Shown piece by piece: positions 8,030 through 19,389 of a stretch of 28,296 nucleotides of DNA. Under the pieces are notes generated by a model. That model did not search any database. It worked only from the letters and a program-made list of their open reading frames with translations, and had not been told where the DNA came from. How positions within the stretch are numbered: position 1 is the stretch's first letter; every line of letters starts with the position of its first letter. The DNA is from Cyanobium sp. M55B138 (lineage in GTDB: Bacteria > Cyanobacteriota > Cyanobacteriia > PCC-6307 > Cyanobiaceae): positions 1 to 28,296 of the forward strand of contig JAGYNF010000004.1 of the NCBI GenBank assembly GCA_018400215.1, given 5' to 3'. The position numbers and the translations under genes were made by a program.

Positions 8030-8367
8030 CTCCCCTGCAGCGCACCCGCTACCAGCAATTCAGCGAGGCCATCGGCACGGTGGTGGTGGGTCAGCTGCGG
8101 GGCAGTTGGCGCCATCGCAGTGCCGTGCTGCTGGCCCTGTTGCTTGGCTTCTACATCGGTGGCAACGTCACCGCCTACGTGCTGCCCCTGTTTCCCGGCG
8201 GCCGGCCGGCGCTGGTGTTGGCCCTGGTGGTGGCGCTGGAGTTGGTGGTGCGGCTGCGGGGACGGATGGTGAGCGGCCCGGCGGGGCTGGGCTGGCGCCT
8301 GGTCGACAACCTGCGCATTGGGATGGTGTATGCGGTGGTGCTGGAGGCCTACAAGTTGGGCACGTGA
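8026..8367 (+). CDS. Ycf20-family (DUF565) membrane protein
   Basis: A 113-aa protein starts at the GTG at 8026, which overlaps the previous stop (GTGA). It has two hydrophobic segments (LLALLLGFYIGGNVTAYVLPLF and ALVLALVVALELVV) and ends with the pattern [19 protein letters not shown]. That C-terminal signature and the size match Ycf20/DUF565, found in cyanobacteria and plastids; the plant homologue is linked to non-photochemical quenching, and the molecular role is unknown. The longer upstream frame from 7903 reads through the 3' end of the HAD gene and is rejected as the start. It is coupled to the glycerate kinase gene by a second GTGA overlap. Confidence 0.85.
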   Translation: MTPLQRTRYQQFSEAIGTVVVGQLRGSWRHRSAVLLALLLGFYIGGNVTAYVLPLFPGGRPALVLALVVALELVVRLRGRMVSGPAGLGWRLVDNLRIGMVYAVVLEAYKLGT

Positions 8368-9278
8368 TCGACCCCGGGCTGCTGGCTGATTTCGCCCTGC
8401 CCCTGTTGGAGCGCTTGCGCCTGCTGGCGACGCCGGGGCGGCGGCCGGTGCTGCTGCTGAATGCACCGGTGGGCGCGGGCAAGACCAGCCTCTCGGGCCT
8501 GTTGCGCCGGTTGGCACCCGCCCTGGACCTGCGCTTGGCGGTGGCCTCCATCGACGATTTCTACCTGCCCTGGGAGCAGCGGTTGCGGGCCCTTGCCGGC
8601 AATCCCTTCGGCGTGACACGGGTGCCGCCCGGCAGCCACGACCCGGCCCTGCTCTGCCAGGTGCTCGATGACTGGCGGGCCGGTGGGCCCCTGCGGCTGC
8701 CCCGCTTCGACAAGGCCCTGCGGCAGGGCGAGGGGGATCGCGGCGCCGCGGTGAGCCTGCAGGCCGATGCCCTGCTGCTGGAGGGCTGGTTGCTGGGCTG
8801 CCAGCCGCTCGGGGAGGGTCTGGAGACAGCCCTCGACCGCTGGGCCCGGCAGCCGGGGAACCAGGCCCTGCAGCTCGGCGCCGCGGAACGGGCCTGGCTG
8901 CCCCACTGGGATCGGGCCCTGGAGGCGTATCAGCCCGCTTGGCGTCGTTGCGATGAGCTGTGGTTGCTGCGACCGAGCGATTGGTCGCTGCCGAGGCGCT
9001 GGCGCTTCCAGGCGGAGGCGCGCCAGCGGCGTCAGGGAGGCGCAGCCCTGCCTGCGGTGGCGCTCGAGCAGCTGGTGCGCTCCAGCCTCTGCAGCCTGCC
9101 ACCGGCCCTCTACCAGGAGCCGCTGGATCACCAGCTCCTGCAGCAGAACGGCGACGGCATCCTGGGCGGGGATACCTCCCACCAACACGGCGGCCCGCCG
9201 GTGGTGGCGGTAGCCCTTTTGGATGGGCGGCGCCGCCTGACTCAGGTCTCGGCGTCGTCGTCGTTGCCGACGGGGTAG
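8364..9278 (+). CDS. D-glycerate 3-kinase (plant-type GLYK, P-loop kinase)
   Basis: The protein is 304 aa and starts at GTG 8364, overlapping the Ycf20 stop by four bases. A P-loop, [11 protein letters not shown], lies at about residues 33-43. ASIDDFYLP is the uridine-kinase-like substrate motif typical of GLYK, and [15 protein letters not shown] and [15 protein letters not shown] follow. The family phosphorylates D-glycerate to 3-phosphoglycerate, the last step of photorespiratory carbon salvage. The C-terminus keeps LPPALYQEP and LDGRRRLT, but the roughly 30 residues between them look unlike a typical tail, so a small compensated frameshift is possible. The 3' end overlaps rpmF on the other strand by 37 bases. 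Confidence 0.85.
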   Translation: MIDPGLLADFALPLLERLRLLATPGRRPVLLLNAPVGAGKTSLSGLLRRLAPALDLRLAVASIDDFYLPWEQRLRALAGNPFGVTRVPPGSHDPALLCQVLDDWRAGGPLRLPRFDKALRQGEGDRGAAVSLQADALLLEGWLLGCQPLGEGLETALDRWARQPGNQALQLGAAERAWLPHWDRALEAYQPAWRRCDELWLLRPSDWSLPRRWRFQAEARQRRQGGAALPAVALEQLVRSSLCSLPPALYQEPLDHQLLQQNGDGILGGDTSHQHGGPPVVAVALLDGRRRLTQVSASSSLPTG

Positions 9279-9418
9279 ATGAAGCCCTGGGCCCGGCCGC
9301 TCAGCACGGCCTTACCGAGGGACATGGCCTTCTGGGCGGCACTGGCCGCCTTGGCCTTCCAATGGGCGTGGCGCTGGTTGCGCTTGCCTTTTGAAGTTTT
9401 CTTCTTGGGAACAGCCAT
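9242..9418 (-). CDS. rpmF: 50S ribosomal protein bL32
   Basis: A 58-aa basic protein begins [20 protein letters not shown], the bL32 signature, and ends in an acidic tail NDDDAET seen in cyanobacterial versions. bL32 is a small subunit of the large ribosomal subunit. Here it lacks the C-terminal Zn-ribbon cysteines, as in other cysteine-free bL32 forms. The ATG at 9418 is used; an in-frame upstream ATG at 9439 would add seven unlikely residues. It diverges from ftsH across an 84-base gap with a plausible promoter. Confidence 0.96.
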   Translation of the reverse strand: MAVPKKKTSKGKRNQRHAHWKAKAASAAQKAMSLGKAVLSGRAQGFIYPVGNDDDAET

Positions 9419-9441
9419 CCCGCACTCACGGCCAAACAAAG

Positions 9442-9471
9442 ATTCTCCCTGCCCGACTGGCCTTTCGTCAA
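9442..9471 (-). promoter_or_regulatory. Candidate sigma-70-type promoter for rpmF
   Basis: On the minus strand TTGACG (9471-9466) and GAGAAT (9447-9442) are separated by 18 bases. They would start transcription about 15-20 bases ahead of the rpmF ATG. The -35 box matches the consensus at five of six positions and the -10 box at four of six. It lies in the short divergent region shared with ftsH. Confidence 0.3.
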
Positions 9472-9502
9472 ATCGCTAAACTCAACCCAAAGACGGATCT
9501 CC

Positions 9503-11398
<1,896 letters not shown>

Positions 11399-12396
11399 AC
11401 CCGCATCCTGAATCGGCAGCAGCCGGGCCATCCGCTCGCTGCCATTCACGTGGGCATGCCAGTAGCCCGGCGGGGTGATGAAGGCGCCGCCGGATTCCCA
11501 GGCAATCGTCTGGGGATTGCGGATCTGCCCCTGGCTGTCCAGCTCGGTGCCCACCAGGGTGTAGCAGCCCGGATCACAGTCGAGGATCAGATCCAGGGCC
11601 ACCGACTGGTGCCGGTGGGGGGGCTGAACGGCCCCAGCGGGCACCACGCCGAGCATGGCCCAGAGGGTGTGGGTCACGGTGCGGCTGGCGGGTAGGTCGG
11701 CATTGGCGAGCAGCACACTGAGCCGGTTGCTGCGGGCCGCCGTTGGATCGGCCAGCAGCTGGTCGAGTTCCCGCTGCAACAGGCTGGCCGGGTAGTGGGT
11801 GGCCTCAAAGCGGGGCTGGCTGGGCTGCACCCCCAGGTGCTGCAGAAGGGGGCCGTCATGCACCCAATACAGCACGCTGGTGCTGCTGGCCTCCAGCAGG
11901 GGCGCATCCCCCCAGGGCAAGGCCACCAGGTCGCCGGACTGCCAGGCCAGGTTCCTGCCCTGCCAGCTGAGCTGGCCCGAGCCTTCGAGCACATAGAACA
12001 GGGAGCTGGTGGCAGCGGCCGCAGCCTTGAGCCCCTCGCCGGCCTCGATGCGCAGGAAATGGGCCGCCAGCCCCGGACTGGTGGCTGGGCCGGCACAGCC
12101 CAGGGCAGGGCTGAGGTCGAGGGGAATCACCCGGGTGGGCCCACCCTGGTGGATGCTGGCCTCCCAGCGGTGGGTGGGGATCGGCCCGGTGAGCCCGGCG
12201 CGCACGGGGTTGGCCGCCTGGCGGTAGTCGTAGATCAGGGCCTTGTTCTGCCAATCGCTCTGGGCAGCGGGCGAGCCCTGGGAGTGTTGAATCGGGGCCT
12301 GGGTCATGGGGGGGCTCCCGGATCAGCTCTGGGATGGATTGGATGAACCCTATTGAGCAGCAGCTGCAGCTGACGATCTGCAGCCGTCGTTACGGC

Positions 12397-12672
12397 TCAG
12401 CCACCGGCCACGGCCGGCACGATCGACACCTCATCCCCGTCGCTGAGCACGGTGGCATCGTTGTCGAGAAAGCGGATGTCCTCGCTGTTCACATACACGT
12501 TGAGGAAGCGGCGCAGCTTGCCGCTGTCGTCACAGAGACGGGCCTTGATCCCGGGATAGCGGCCCTCCAGGGCCTCCACCAGGGCAGCCACACTGGCGGC
12601 GTCGAGGTTCACGCTGGCCTCGTCGTTGGTGAACTTTTGCAGGGGGGTGGGGATCAGAACCTGAACGGCCAT
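12397..12672 (-). CDS. MoaD/ThiS-family sulfur carrier protein (ubiquitin-like), next to thrC
   Basis: A 91-aa protein starts [15 protein letters not shown]. It has a beta-grasp pattern with [38 protein letters not shown] and [14 protein letters not shown]. It ends exactly in Gly-Gly, the tail that is adenylated and thiocarboxylated in MoaD, ThiS and CysO carriers. It is encoded 44 bases downstream of thrC on the same strand. Such pairing of a CysO-like carrier with a PLP fold-type II enzyme recalls the CysO/CysM system of actinobacteria, so a role in sulfur transfer to amino acids is possible. A molybdopterin role is less likely, because no moa genes are near. The ATG at 12672 fits; the longer frame upstream runs into thrC in another frame. 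Confidence 0.88.
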   Translation of the reverse strand: MAVQVLIPTPLQKFTNDEASVNLDAASVAALVEALEGRYPGIKARLCDDSGKLRRFLNVYVNSEDIRFLDNDATVLSDGDEVSIVPAVAGG

Positions 12673-12716
12673 GGCGGGTGGTGGGAGCGGACGGGCGTGG
12701 GCAGGGGGGATGGATC

Positions 12717-14009
12717 TCAGGCCTGGGCCTGGCTGGCCAGCACCTGTTGCCAGGCGGCGTTGAAGCTGTCGAGCTGCGCCTCGATCAGGTAGGGCGCGCC
12801 AATGGCGGAAGCAATGGCCTCCGTTGTCTTGAGGCCGTTGCCGGTGATGTAGGCGACCGTGCGCTCCTCGGGGCTGATCTTGCCCTGCTCCACCAGCTTT
12901 TTGAGCACGGCGATGGTGGTGCCACCGGCGGTTTCGGTGAACACCCCCTCGGTTTCGGCCAGCAGCTTGATGCCCTCGATGATCTCGTCGTCGTTCACCG
13001 CGGCGATGCTGCCCTTGGTGGCGTTGGCGATGTCGATGGCGTAGGGGCCGTCGGCCGGGTTGCCGATGGCAATCGACTTGGCGATGGTGTTGGGCTTCAC
13101 CGGCGTGATGAAGTCGCGGCCCTCGGCAAAGGCCTGGGCGATCGGGCTGCAGCCTTTCGCCTTGGGCGCGCCGCTGAAGCGCACGGCTTTTTCCTCCACC
13201 AGGCCGCACTGATGAATTCATCAAATCCCTTGCGGATCTTGGTGAACAGCGAGCCCGAGGCCAGGGGCGCCACGATGTGGTCGGGCAGTTCCCAGCCCAG
13301 CTGCTCGATCACCTCGTAGCCCAGGGTTTCTGGAGCCCTCGGAGTAGTAGGGCGCAGGTTGATGTTCACGAAGCCCCAGCCGTAGGTGTTGGCCACCTCC
13401 GAGCAGAGGCGGTTGACCTGGTCGTAGTTGCCCTTCACCGCCATCAGGGTGGGGTTGTAAATCAACGTGCCGAGCACCTTGCCCAGCTCCAGGTCGCTGG
13501 GGATGAACACGCAGCACTCGAGGCCGGCGTGGGCGGCGATGGCGGCGGTGGAGCTGGGCCAGGTTGCCGGTGGAGGCGCAGCTCACCGTGGTGAAGCCCA
13601 GCTCCCGGGCGCGGGTGAGGGCCACGCTCACCACCCGGTCTTTGAAGGAGAGCGTCGGCATGTTCACGCCGTCGTTCTTGATGTAGAGGCTCTTGAGCCC
13701 CAGGCGCTTGGCCAGGTTGTTCGCCTTGAGCAGGGGGGTGAAGCCGGTGCCCACGTCGATCGGATCGCCCTCGATCGGCAGAAACTCGCGGTAGCGCCAG
13801 ATCGAGGTGGGGCCGGCCTCGATCGTGGCGCGGCTCACCCGGCTCTTGATCGCTTCATAGTCGTAGACCACTTCCAGCGGCCCAAAGCAGACGTCCTCGC
13901 AGACGTGGCGGGCACTGGCTTCATAGGGGTGGCCGCATTCCTTGCAGCGGAGCCCCGTGAAGGTGGCGCGGGAGAGGGTGGCGGTCACGGCCTGAACCGG
14001 GGTGCCCAT
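12717..14009 (-). pseudogene. thrC: Threonine synthase, reading frame broken by four indels
   Basis: Threonine synthase converts O-phosphohomoserine to threonine using PLP. An N-terminal zinc ribbon (CKECGHPYEASARHVCEDVC) is followed by SFKDR with the PLP lysine, the phosphate loop STGNLA, and the C-terminal pieces [14 protein letters not shown] and [11 protein letters not shown]. The frame changes near 13556-13558 (one base too many), 13350-13352 (one missing), 13327-13329 (one too many) and 13210-13214 (one missing). The net change is zero and 1293 bases give 430 aa, a usual length. The last break sits on a perfect 14-base palindrome (13210-13223). An essential gene with four balanced indels suggests sequencing error. 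The start is ATG 14009 (MGTPVQAV) or 14027. The MoaD-like gene follows. Confidence 0.85.
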
Positions 14010-14120
14010 GGAGATTAACAGCGCCAACCGGGACCGTTGATAAAAGCCGATTCAGCAGGTCGGGATTTAAGTTGGTGGTGATCGGCCGCGGCCGCTGGGT
14101 TGGCGCCCGGGGGCTTGCCC

Positions 14121-14148
14121 TTGTGATTGGCGTGGCCCTGCCTACCCT
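14121..14148 (+). promoter_or_regulatory. Candidate promoter for the UPF0182 gene
   Basis: TTGTGA (14121-14126) and TACCCT (14143-14148) are 16 bases apart in the 165-base divergent region between thrC and the UPF0182 gene. They would place the transcript start about 20 bases before the GTG. The match is partial and G+C-rich DNA gives few guides, so this is weak. Confidence 0.22.
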
Positions 14149-14174
14149 CGCCAGGTGTCCCCGTCTGGTGTTGC

Positions 14175-17006
14175 GTGCCTGTGCGCCACTCGCGATGGTT
14201 GCTTCGATCGCTGGGCCTGGTGGGTCTGGCCGTGGCCCTGGTGGCTGGCGCCAGGTTCTGGGTGGAGTGGCAGTGGTTTGAGCAGTTCGGCTGGGGAGCG
14301 GTGCAGCTGCGCCGCTGGCTGCTCCAGGGCCTGGGCATGGGGTTAGGCCTGGGGCTGGGGCTGGCGCTGCAGCGTTGGCTGCGCTGGCTCTGGGACCGCC
14401 CGATGGTCCGAGCGGCTGAGCGCCCCCGCTTTGCCCTGGCCCCGCTGCCCTACCTGCTGGCCCTGGGGGTGCTGGCTCTGGCCCAGCTCCTGCCGGCCCT
14501 GCTGCTGCTGCGGCTGGCCCAGCGGTTGCTGCTCAATCCCTTCGATCCCCGCCGCCTGCACGGGCTGGTGGCGCTGGCGGATTTGCCCTGGGCACCGCTG
14601 CTGGTGCTGGCGGTGCCCCTGCTGCTGGCCCTGCTGCGCTGGCCGCTGCGTCTCCCCAGGCTGCTGGCGGGCCTGGCCAGCGGGGCTGCCGCCGTGGCCC
14701 TGGCCCGGGGCTGGGGGCTGTGGAGCCTGGCCCTGCTCGCTCCCGACAGTGGCCTGCGCGAGCCCATCCTCGGCGCCGATGTGAGTTTCGCCCTGGCGCG
14801 CTTTCCGGCCCTGGCCTTTGGTCTCACCCTGGCCCTGGCCCTGGGCATGGTCCACAGCGCCGCTGGCCTGTGGGGGCTGATGGCCCGCGCCCCCCAGCTC
14901 AGCGACGGCCGCTTCGCCGGCTTCAGTGCGGCCCAGCTGCGGGCCCTGCGCCCGCCCTGGGGCCTGTTTGCCCTCGCCGTGGCCGCCGGCTTCTGGCTGG
15001 GCCGCCACCAGCTGCTGCTCAGCACCACGGGCAGCGTGCCCGGGGCCGGCTGGGTGGATGTGCATGTGTCGCTGCCGCTGCGCACCGCCGCGGCCCTGCT
15101 GGCGCTGATCACGGCGCTGCTGCTGCTGTTGCCCCTGCCTCGGCACGGCTGGCGCAGTCGCACCTTTGCGGCCAGCGGTCTGCTGGTGCTGCTGGTGCTG
15201 GCCCTGGAGGCCGTGTTGCTGCCCACCCTGCAGATGCTGGTGGTCAACCCCCGCGAGCTGGAGCGGGAAACCCCCTACCTGACCCGGTCGATCGAGGCCA
15301 CCCGGGCGGCCTTCCAGCTCGATCGCATCAACACCCGCAACGTCAATCCCAACGACCGCATCACCCGCGCCGACCTGGACCAGAGCGACGCCACGATCCG
15401 CAACATCCGCCTCTGGGACAGCCAGCCCCTGCTGGCCACGAACCGTCAGCTGCAGCAGCTGCGCGTGTTCTACCGCTTCTCGGAACCCACGGTGGACCGC
15501 TACGCCATCGCCTCCGGCGATGGCCCGCCCCAGCAGCAGCAGGTGATCATCACGGCCCGGGAGGTGGACACCTCCGGGCTGCAGCAGGCCGCCCGCACCT
15601 GGCTCAACCGCCACCTGGTGTTCACCCATGGCCAGGGCTTCACCGTCACGCCGGTGAACACCAGCACCCCCGATGGCCTGCCCGAGTTCTTCATCAGCGA
15701 TCTGGGCGCCAACAGCCGCATCAGCGGCAGCCCCGACCTCAACATCAGCCGGGAGCAGGTGAAGGCGGCGATTCCGGTGGGGGAGCCCAGTCTCTACTTC
15801 GGCACCCTGCCGGCCCCCTACGTTCTGGCCCCCACCCAGGTGCGGGAATTCAACTTTCCCGAAGGCGATGAGAACTTCTACACCCACTACAGCGGCCGGG
15901 CCGGGGTGCCGTTGCGCAGCCGCGCCGCCCGTCTGGCAGCGGCCCTCTACCTCAAGGAGCCACGGCTGCTGGTGAATGGGGCCCTCACCCCCGACACCCG
16001 CCTGCTGCTGCGCCGAGAGGTGCGGGAGCGGGTGCGGCGCCTGGTGCCCTTTGTGGCCTTCGAAGCCGAGCCCTACCTGGCCTCGGTGCGCCTCGGTGAC
16101 GAGGCCGGCCCCTTTGAGGCCGGGCAGCACCAGTTCTGGATCGTGGACGGCTTTACGACCAGCCGCACCTATCCCTACAGCGCGCCGGTGCCGGGTCGCC
16201 CGGATGTGCGCTACCTGCGCAATTCCGTGAAGGCGGTGGTGGATGCCTACGACGGCCGCGTGGCCCTGTACGTGGCCGAGCCGGACGACCCGTTGATCGC
16301 CGGCTGGCAGCGGCTGTTCCCGGAGCTGTTCCAACCGCTGGCGGTGATGCCGCCGGAGCTGCTGGCTCACATCCGCTACCCGATCCCCCAGTTCGAGCTG
16401 CAGACCAGCCAGTTGCTCCGCTACCACGTGACCGATCCGGCCGTGTTTTACAGCGGAGACGACGTGTGGCAGATCCCCAAGGAGATCTACGGGGCGGAGC
16501 TGGTGCCGATGGACCCATATCACATCAGCGGCCAGCTGGCGCCGGAGCTGCCACCGGAGTTTCTGCTGCTCCAGCCCCTCACCCCCCTGGCCCGCCCCAA
16601 CCTGGTGGCCTGGCTGGCGGCCCGCAGCGACGGGGCCAACTACGGCCAGCTCGAGGTGCTGCGCTTCCCCAGCCAGACCCCGATCCTGGGCCCTGAGCAG
16701 ATCACCGCCCTGATCAACCAGAACCCGATGATCAGCCAGCAGTTCGGCCTCTGGAGCCGTTCCGGCGCCGAGGTGGTGCAGGGCAACCTGCTGGTGATGC
16801 CGGTGGGGGAGGCGCTGCTCTACGTGGAGCCTGTGTATCTCAAGGCCCGCCAGGGCGGCCTGCCCACGCTCACGCGGGTGGTGGTGAGCGACGGCACCCG
16901 CATTGCCATGGAGTCGACCCTGGCCCAGGCGATCGATTCCCTGCTCGACCCCCAGCGCTCGATCGAAGCCACCGAGGCCCTGGTGGCGCCGGTGGAGGCA
17001 CCCTGA
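14175..17006 (+). CDS. UPF0182 family integral membrane protein with large soluble C-terminal region
   Basis: The protein is about 943 aa. The N-terminal third has about seven hydrophobic helices with wide Leu/Ala/Trp tracts. Then comes the family block ELERETPYLTRSIEATRAAFQLD and a roughly 600-residue soluble region with VFYRFSEPTVDRYAI, EVDTSGLQQAARTWLNRHLVFTHG, YPYSAPVPG and VYLKARQGGLPTLTRVVV. These mark UPF0182, found in cyanobacteria and actinobacteria; function is unknown. The long soluble part is probably outside the cytoplasmic membrane or in the thylakoid lumen. GTG 14175 or 14181 is preferred because the upstream ATG (14127) would add a Cys/Pro-rich piece unlike a membrane N-terminus. 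It diverges from thrC and converges on the fba terminator. Confidence 0.9.
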   Translation: MPVRHSRWLLRSLGLVGLAVALVAGARFWVEWQWFEQFGWGAVQLRRWLLQGLGMGLGLGLGLALQRWLRWLWDRPMVRAAERPRFALAPLPYLLALGVLALAQLLPALLLLRLAQRLLLNPFDPRRLHGLVALADLPWAPLLVLAVPLLLALLRWPLRLPRLLAGLASGAAAVALARGWGLWSLALLAPDSGLREPILGADVSFALARFPALAFGLTLALALGMVHSAAGLWGLMARAPQLSDGRFAGFSAAQLRALRPPWGLFALAVAAGFWLGRHQLLLSTTGSVPGAGWVDVHVSLPLRTAAALLALITALLLLLPLPRHGWRSRTFAASGLLVLLVLALEAVLLPTLQMLVVNPRELERETPYLTRSIEATRAAFQLDRINTRNVNPNDRITRADLDQSDATIRNIRLWDSQPLLATNRQLQQLRVFYRFSEPTVDRYAIASGDGPPQQQQVIITAREVDTSGLQQAARTWLNRHLVFTHGQGFTVTPVNTSTPDGLPEFFISDLGANSRISGSPDLNISREQVKAAIPVGEPSLYFGTLPAPYVLAPTQVREFNFPEGDENFYTHYSGRAGVPLRSRAARLAAALYLKEPRLLVNGALTPDTRLLLRREVRERVRRLVPFVAFEAEPYLASVRLGDEAGPFEAGQHQFWIVDGFTTSRTYPYSAPVPGRPDVRYLRNSVKAVVDAYDGRVALYVAEPDDPLIAGWQRLFPELFQPLAVMPPELLAHIRYPIPQFELQTSQLLRYHVTDPAVFYSGDDVWQIPKEIYGAELVPMDPYHISGQLAPELPPEFLLLQPLTPLARPNLVAWLAARSDGANYGQLEVLRFPSQTPILGPEQITALINQNPMISQQFGLWSRSGAEVVQGNLLVMPVGEALLYVEPVYLKARQGGLPTLTRVVVSDGTRIAMESTLAQAIDSLLDPQRSIEATEALVAPVEAP

Positions 17007-17051
17007 AGTCCAGCCTGAAGCGGGCGACAACAAGGCAATCAACAGGCAATC

Positions 17052-17073
17052 AAAAAAGGGGGCCTTAGCCCCC
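17052..17073 (-). terminator. Intrinsic terminator of fba
   Basis: GGGGGC and GCCCCC (17058-17063 and 17068-17073) form a 6-bp stem around a four-base loop. On the minus strand it is followed by six T residues (complement of the A run at 17052-17057). The hairpin begins about 50 bases past the fba stop. There is no T run on the plus side, so it serves the minus strand rather than the UPF0182 gene. Confidence 0.8.
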
Positions 17074-17123
17074 TAGATGCTGCGCGTGTTGCCGATCCAG
17101 GCCCGTGCAGGGGCCCGGGAGGA

Positions 17124-18197
17124 TCAGGCCGCCACGGCGGTTTTGGGGTCGAGTTCGCCCTTGGCATAGAGGCCGGCGAAGTAGTTGATGTCACGCTGCT
17201 TGATCTTGCTGGCGTTGCCGGCGCACCAGAACTGCTGGTAGCGATCCAGGCACACCTGCTTCATGTAGGCCCGGGCAGGCTTGTTGAAGTGGCGGGGGTC
17301 AAAGTTGGTGGGATCCTTGGCGGCGGCTTCGCGCACGGCGGCGGTGAAGGCGAGGCGGTTGTCGGTGTCGATGTTCACTTTGCGCACGCCGTTGCGGATG
17401 CCCTCCTGGATTTCCTCCACCGGCACGCCGTAGGTCTCGGGGATGGCACCGCCGTACTTGTTGATCATGTCCAGCCACTCCTGGGGCACCGAGGAGGAGC
17501 CGTGCATCACCAGGTGGGTGTTGGGGATGGCCTTGTGAATTTCGGCGATGCGGCTGATCGCCAGCACTTCACCGGTGGGCTTGCGGGTGAACTTGTAGGC
17601 GCCGTGGCTGGTGCCGATGGCGATCGCCAGGGCATCCACCTTGGTCTTGGCCACGAAGTCGGCGGCCTCGGCCGGGTCGGTGAGCAGCTGGCTGTGGTCG
17701 AGCTTGCCCTCGAAGCCGTGGCCGTCCTCGGCCTCACCCATGCCGGTTTCCAGGGAACCCAGGCAGCCCAGCTCACCCTCCACGCTCACGCCGATGGCGT
17801 GGGCCACATCCACCACTTCCTTGGTGACGGCCACGTTGTACTCGTAGCTGGCGGGGGTCTTGGCGTCGGCCATCAGTGAGCCATCCATCATCACCGAGGT
17901 GAAGCCGTTGGCGGCGGCACCGAAGCAGGTGGCGGGGCTGTTGCCGTGGTCCTGGTGCATCACCACCGGGATGTCCGGATAGGTTTCCACGGCCGCCAGG
18001 ATCAGGTGGCGCAGGAAATTCTCACCGGCGTACTGGCGGGCGCCGCGGGAGGCCTGCAAAATAACGGGGGAATCGGTCTCGGCAGCCGCCTCCATGATCG
18101 ACTGCACCTGCTCGAGGTTGTTGACATTGAAGGCAGGGATGCCGTAGCCGTTCTCAGCGGCATGGTCGAGCAGCAGCCGAAGCGGGACGAGCGCCAT
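17124..18197 (-). CDS. fba: Fructose-bisphosphate aldolase, class II
   Basis: The protein is 357 aa, the usual length of the cyanobacterial class II enzyme. It interconverts fructose 1,6-bisphosphate (and sedoheptulose bisphosphate) with triose phosphates in glycolysis and the Calvin cycle. The zinc-binding and active-site blocks are intact: [54 protein letters not shown] and [11 protein letters not shown]. The start ATG at 18197 is preceded by GAGAGG seven bases away, one of the better ribosome sites in the window. A clear terminator follows. The gene lies 41 bases after a Gfo/Idh/MocA gene. Confidence 0.97.
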   Translation of the reverse strand: MALVPLRLLLDHAAENGYGIPAFNVNNLEQVQSIMEAAAETDSPVILQASRGARQYAGENFLRHLILAAVETYPDIPVVMHQDHGNSPATCFGAAANGFTSVMMDGSLMADAKTPASYEYNVAVTKEVVDVAHAIGVSVEGELGCLGSLETGMGEAEDGHGFEGKLDHSQLLTDPAEAADFVAKTKVDALAIAIGTSHGAYKFTRKPTGEVLAISRIAEIHKAIPNTHLVMHGSSSVPQEWLDMINKYGGAIPETYGVPVEEIQEGIRNGVRKVNIDTDNRLAFTAAVREAAAKDPTNFDPRHFNKPARAYMKQVCLDRYQQFWCAGNASKIKQRDINYFAGLYAKGELDPKTAVAA

Positions 18198-18238
18198 GGG
18201 AAAACCTCTCGGGTCGGGAGTGGGAACTGGGGGCGACT

Positions 18239-19345
18239 CTAAGTGATGCCATCCGGCTGGCTGGCGGCCTGCCGGGCCTGCTGGCGGGCCAGGTCGCAGC
18301 AGCGCTGGCTGGCCACCCCTTCGGCCAGGCCGGGGACCATCGGCCGGCGCTCGCGGATGGCGGCGCTCCACCAGCCCTGCAGGCGCTCCACCGGGGCGAT
18401 GCGGCCGTCCCCCCAGGTGCGGCGGAAGGCCCAGCGGGGATCGGTTTCCAGCCGCCGCAGGGGTTTGCCGCCGCGGGAGAGCCAGAGGTTGAACCCATGC
18501 ACGTAGTCGGCCTGGTTGTCAGACCCCAGCACCGCGGTGCCCTCCCGGCCGTAGAGCTCCAGCCAGCAACCCCGGCCCTGGCGGGTCACCGAGGCCAGGC
18601 TCACCTGGGCTGGCACCGGCCGGCCCGCGCCGCCATCCAGCTCCAGCTGAATCAGGGCAAGATCCTCGGCATCCACTGGCGCCAGGCGGCCGCCGCCATC
18701 GGCCAGGGGCCGGGCCTGGATGGCCGTGCTGAGCTGGGCCCGCAGCTGGCGGGTGGGCCCCACCAGCCAGTGCAGCAGATCGAAGGCATGGGTGCCCAGG
18801 GCGCCGAGCACCCCCCCACCGGCGGCCGCCTCGGAATACCAGCTCCAGGGCCGGGAGGGGTCGGCGCGGCTGCCCATCAGCCAGTCGAGTTTCACCAGCA
18901 CCAGCTCCCCGAGTGCCCCTGAGCGCAGCAGGGCCTCGAGCTGCTGGAACAGGGGCACGGCCCGGTATTCAAAATCCACCGCCACGGCCAGGCCCCGCTG
19001 CAGGGCCAGCCGTTGCAGGGTTTCGGCCTGGGCGGCGTTGAGGCCCACCGGCTTTTCCAGCAGCAGGTGTTTGCCGGCCAGCAGGGCCCGCTGGGCCAGC
19101 TCGAACCGGGGGGCCGGCGGGGTGGCAATCACCACGGCCTCGACGCGGGGATCGGCCAGCAGGCTGTCGAAGTCGCTGCTGCCGGGCAATCCCGCCTCCT
19201 GGCAGGCCTGGGCCAGGCGCTCGGGGCGGGGATGCCAGAGGGCCACGGGCTCGGTTCCCGGGCAGGCGCGCAGGGCCGGCAGGTGCACCGCCTCGCCGAA
19301 GCCGAGGCCGGCCACGGCCACACCCAGGGGTTGGCTGATCGACAT
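18239..19345 (-). CDS. Gfo/Idh/MocA-family NAD(P)-dependent oxidoreductase
   Basis: The protein is 368 aa. An N-terminal Rossmann fold has [18 protein letters not shown] and the edge strand [10 protein letters not shown], followed by the family motif EKPVGLN. The C-terminal alpha/beta domain has [20 protein letters not shown], where the histidine fits the catalytic pattern (GTHxxD). Members oxidise or reduce sugars and other polyols; the substrate here cannot be assigned. It sits between a small exported-protein gene and fba on the same strand. The ATG at 19345 follows a short tandem repeat. Confidence 0.87.
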   Translation of the reverse strand: MSISQPLGVAVAGLGFGEAVHLPALRACPGTEPVALWHPRPERLAQACQEAGLPGSSDFDSLLADPRVEAVVIATPPAPRFELAQRALLAGKHLLLEKPVGLNAAQAETLQRLALQRGLAVAVDFEYRAVPLFQQLEALLRSGALGELVLVKLDWLMGSRADPSRPWSWYSEAAAGGGVLGALGTHAFDLLHWLVGPTRQLRAQLSTAIQARPLADGGGRLAPVDAEDLALIQLELDGGAGRPVPAQVSLASVTRQGRGCWLELYGREGTAVLGSDNQADYVHGFNLWLSRGGKPLRRLETDPRWAFRRTWGDGRIAPVERLQGWWSAAIRERRPMVPGLAEGVASQRCCDLARQQARQAASQPDGIT

Positions 19346-19351
19346 GGCGTT

Positions 19352-19387
19352 GGATCGGGAGGAGTGGATCGGGAGGAGTGGATCGGG
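19352..19387. repeat. Short tandem repeat, 14-base unit, 2.6 copies
   Basis: GGATCGGGAGGAGT occurs at 19352-19365 and 19366-19379, and is followed by a partial copy to 19387. It fills the intergenic gap directly upstream of the Gfo/Idh/MocA start. Copy number is likely to vary by replication slippage. It adds no coding potential. Confidence 0.8.
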
Positions 19388-19389
19388 GT

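Noticed and set aside
14343..17042. 899-codon open frame opposite the UPF0182 gene
   Set aside because: Composition is Gln/His/Gly-rich with no motif, while the plus-strand frame has the UPF0182 blocks and membrane helices.
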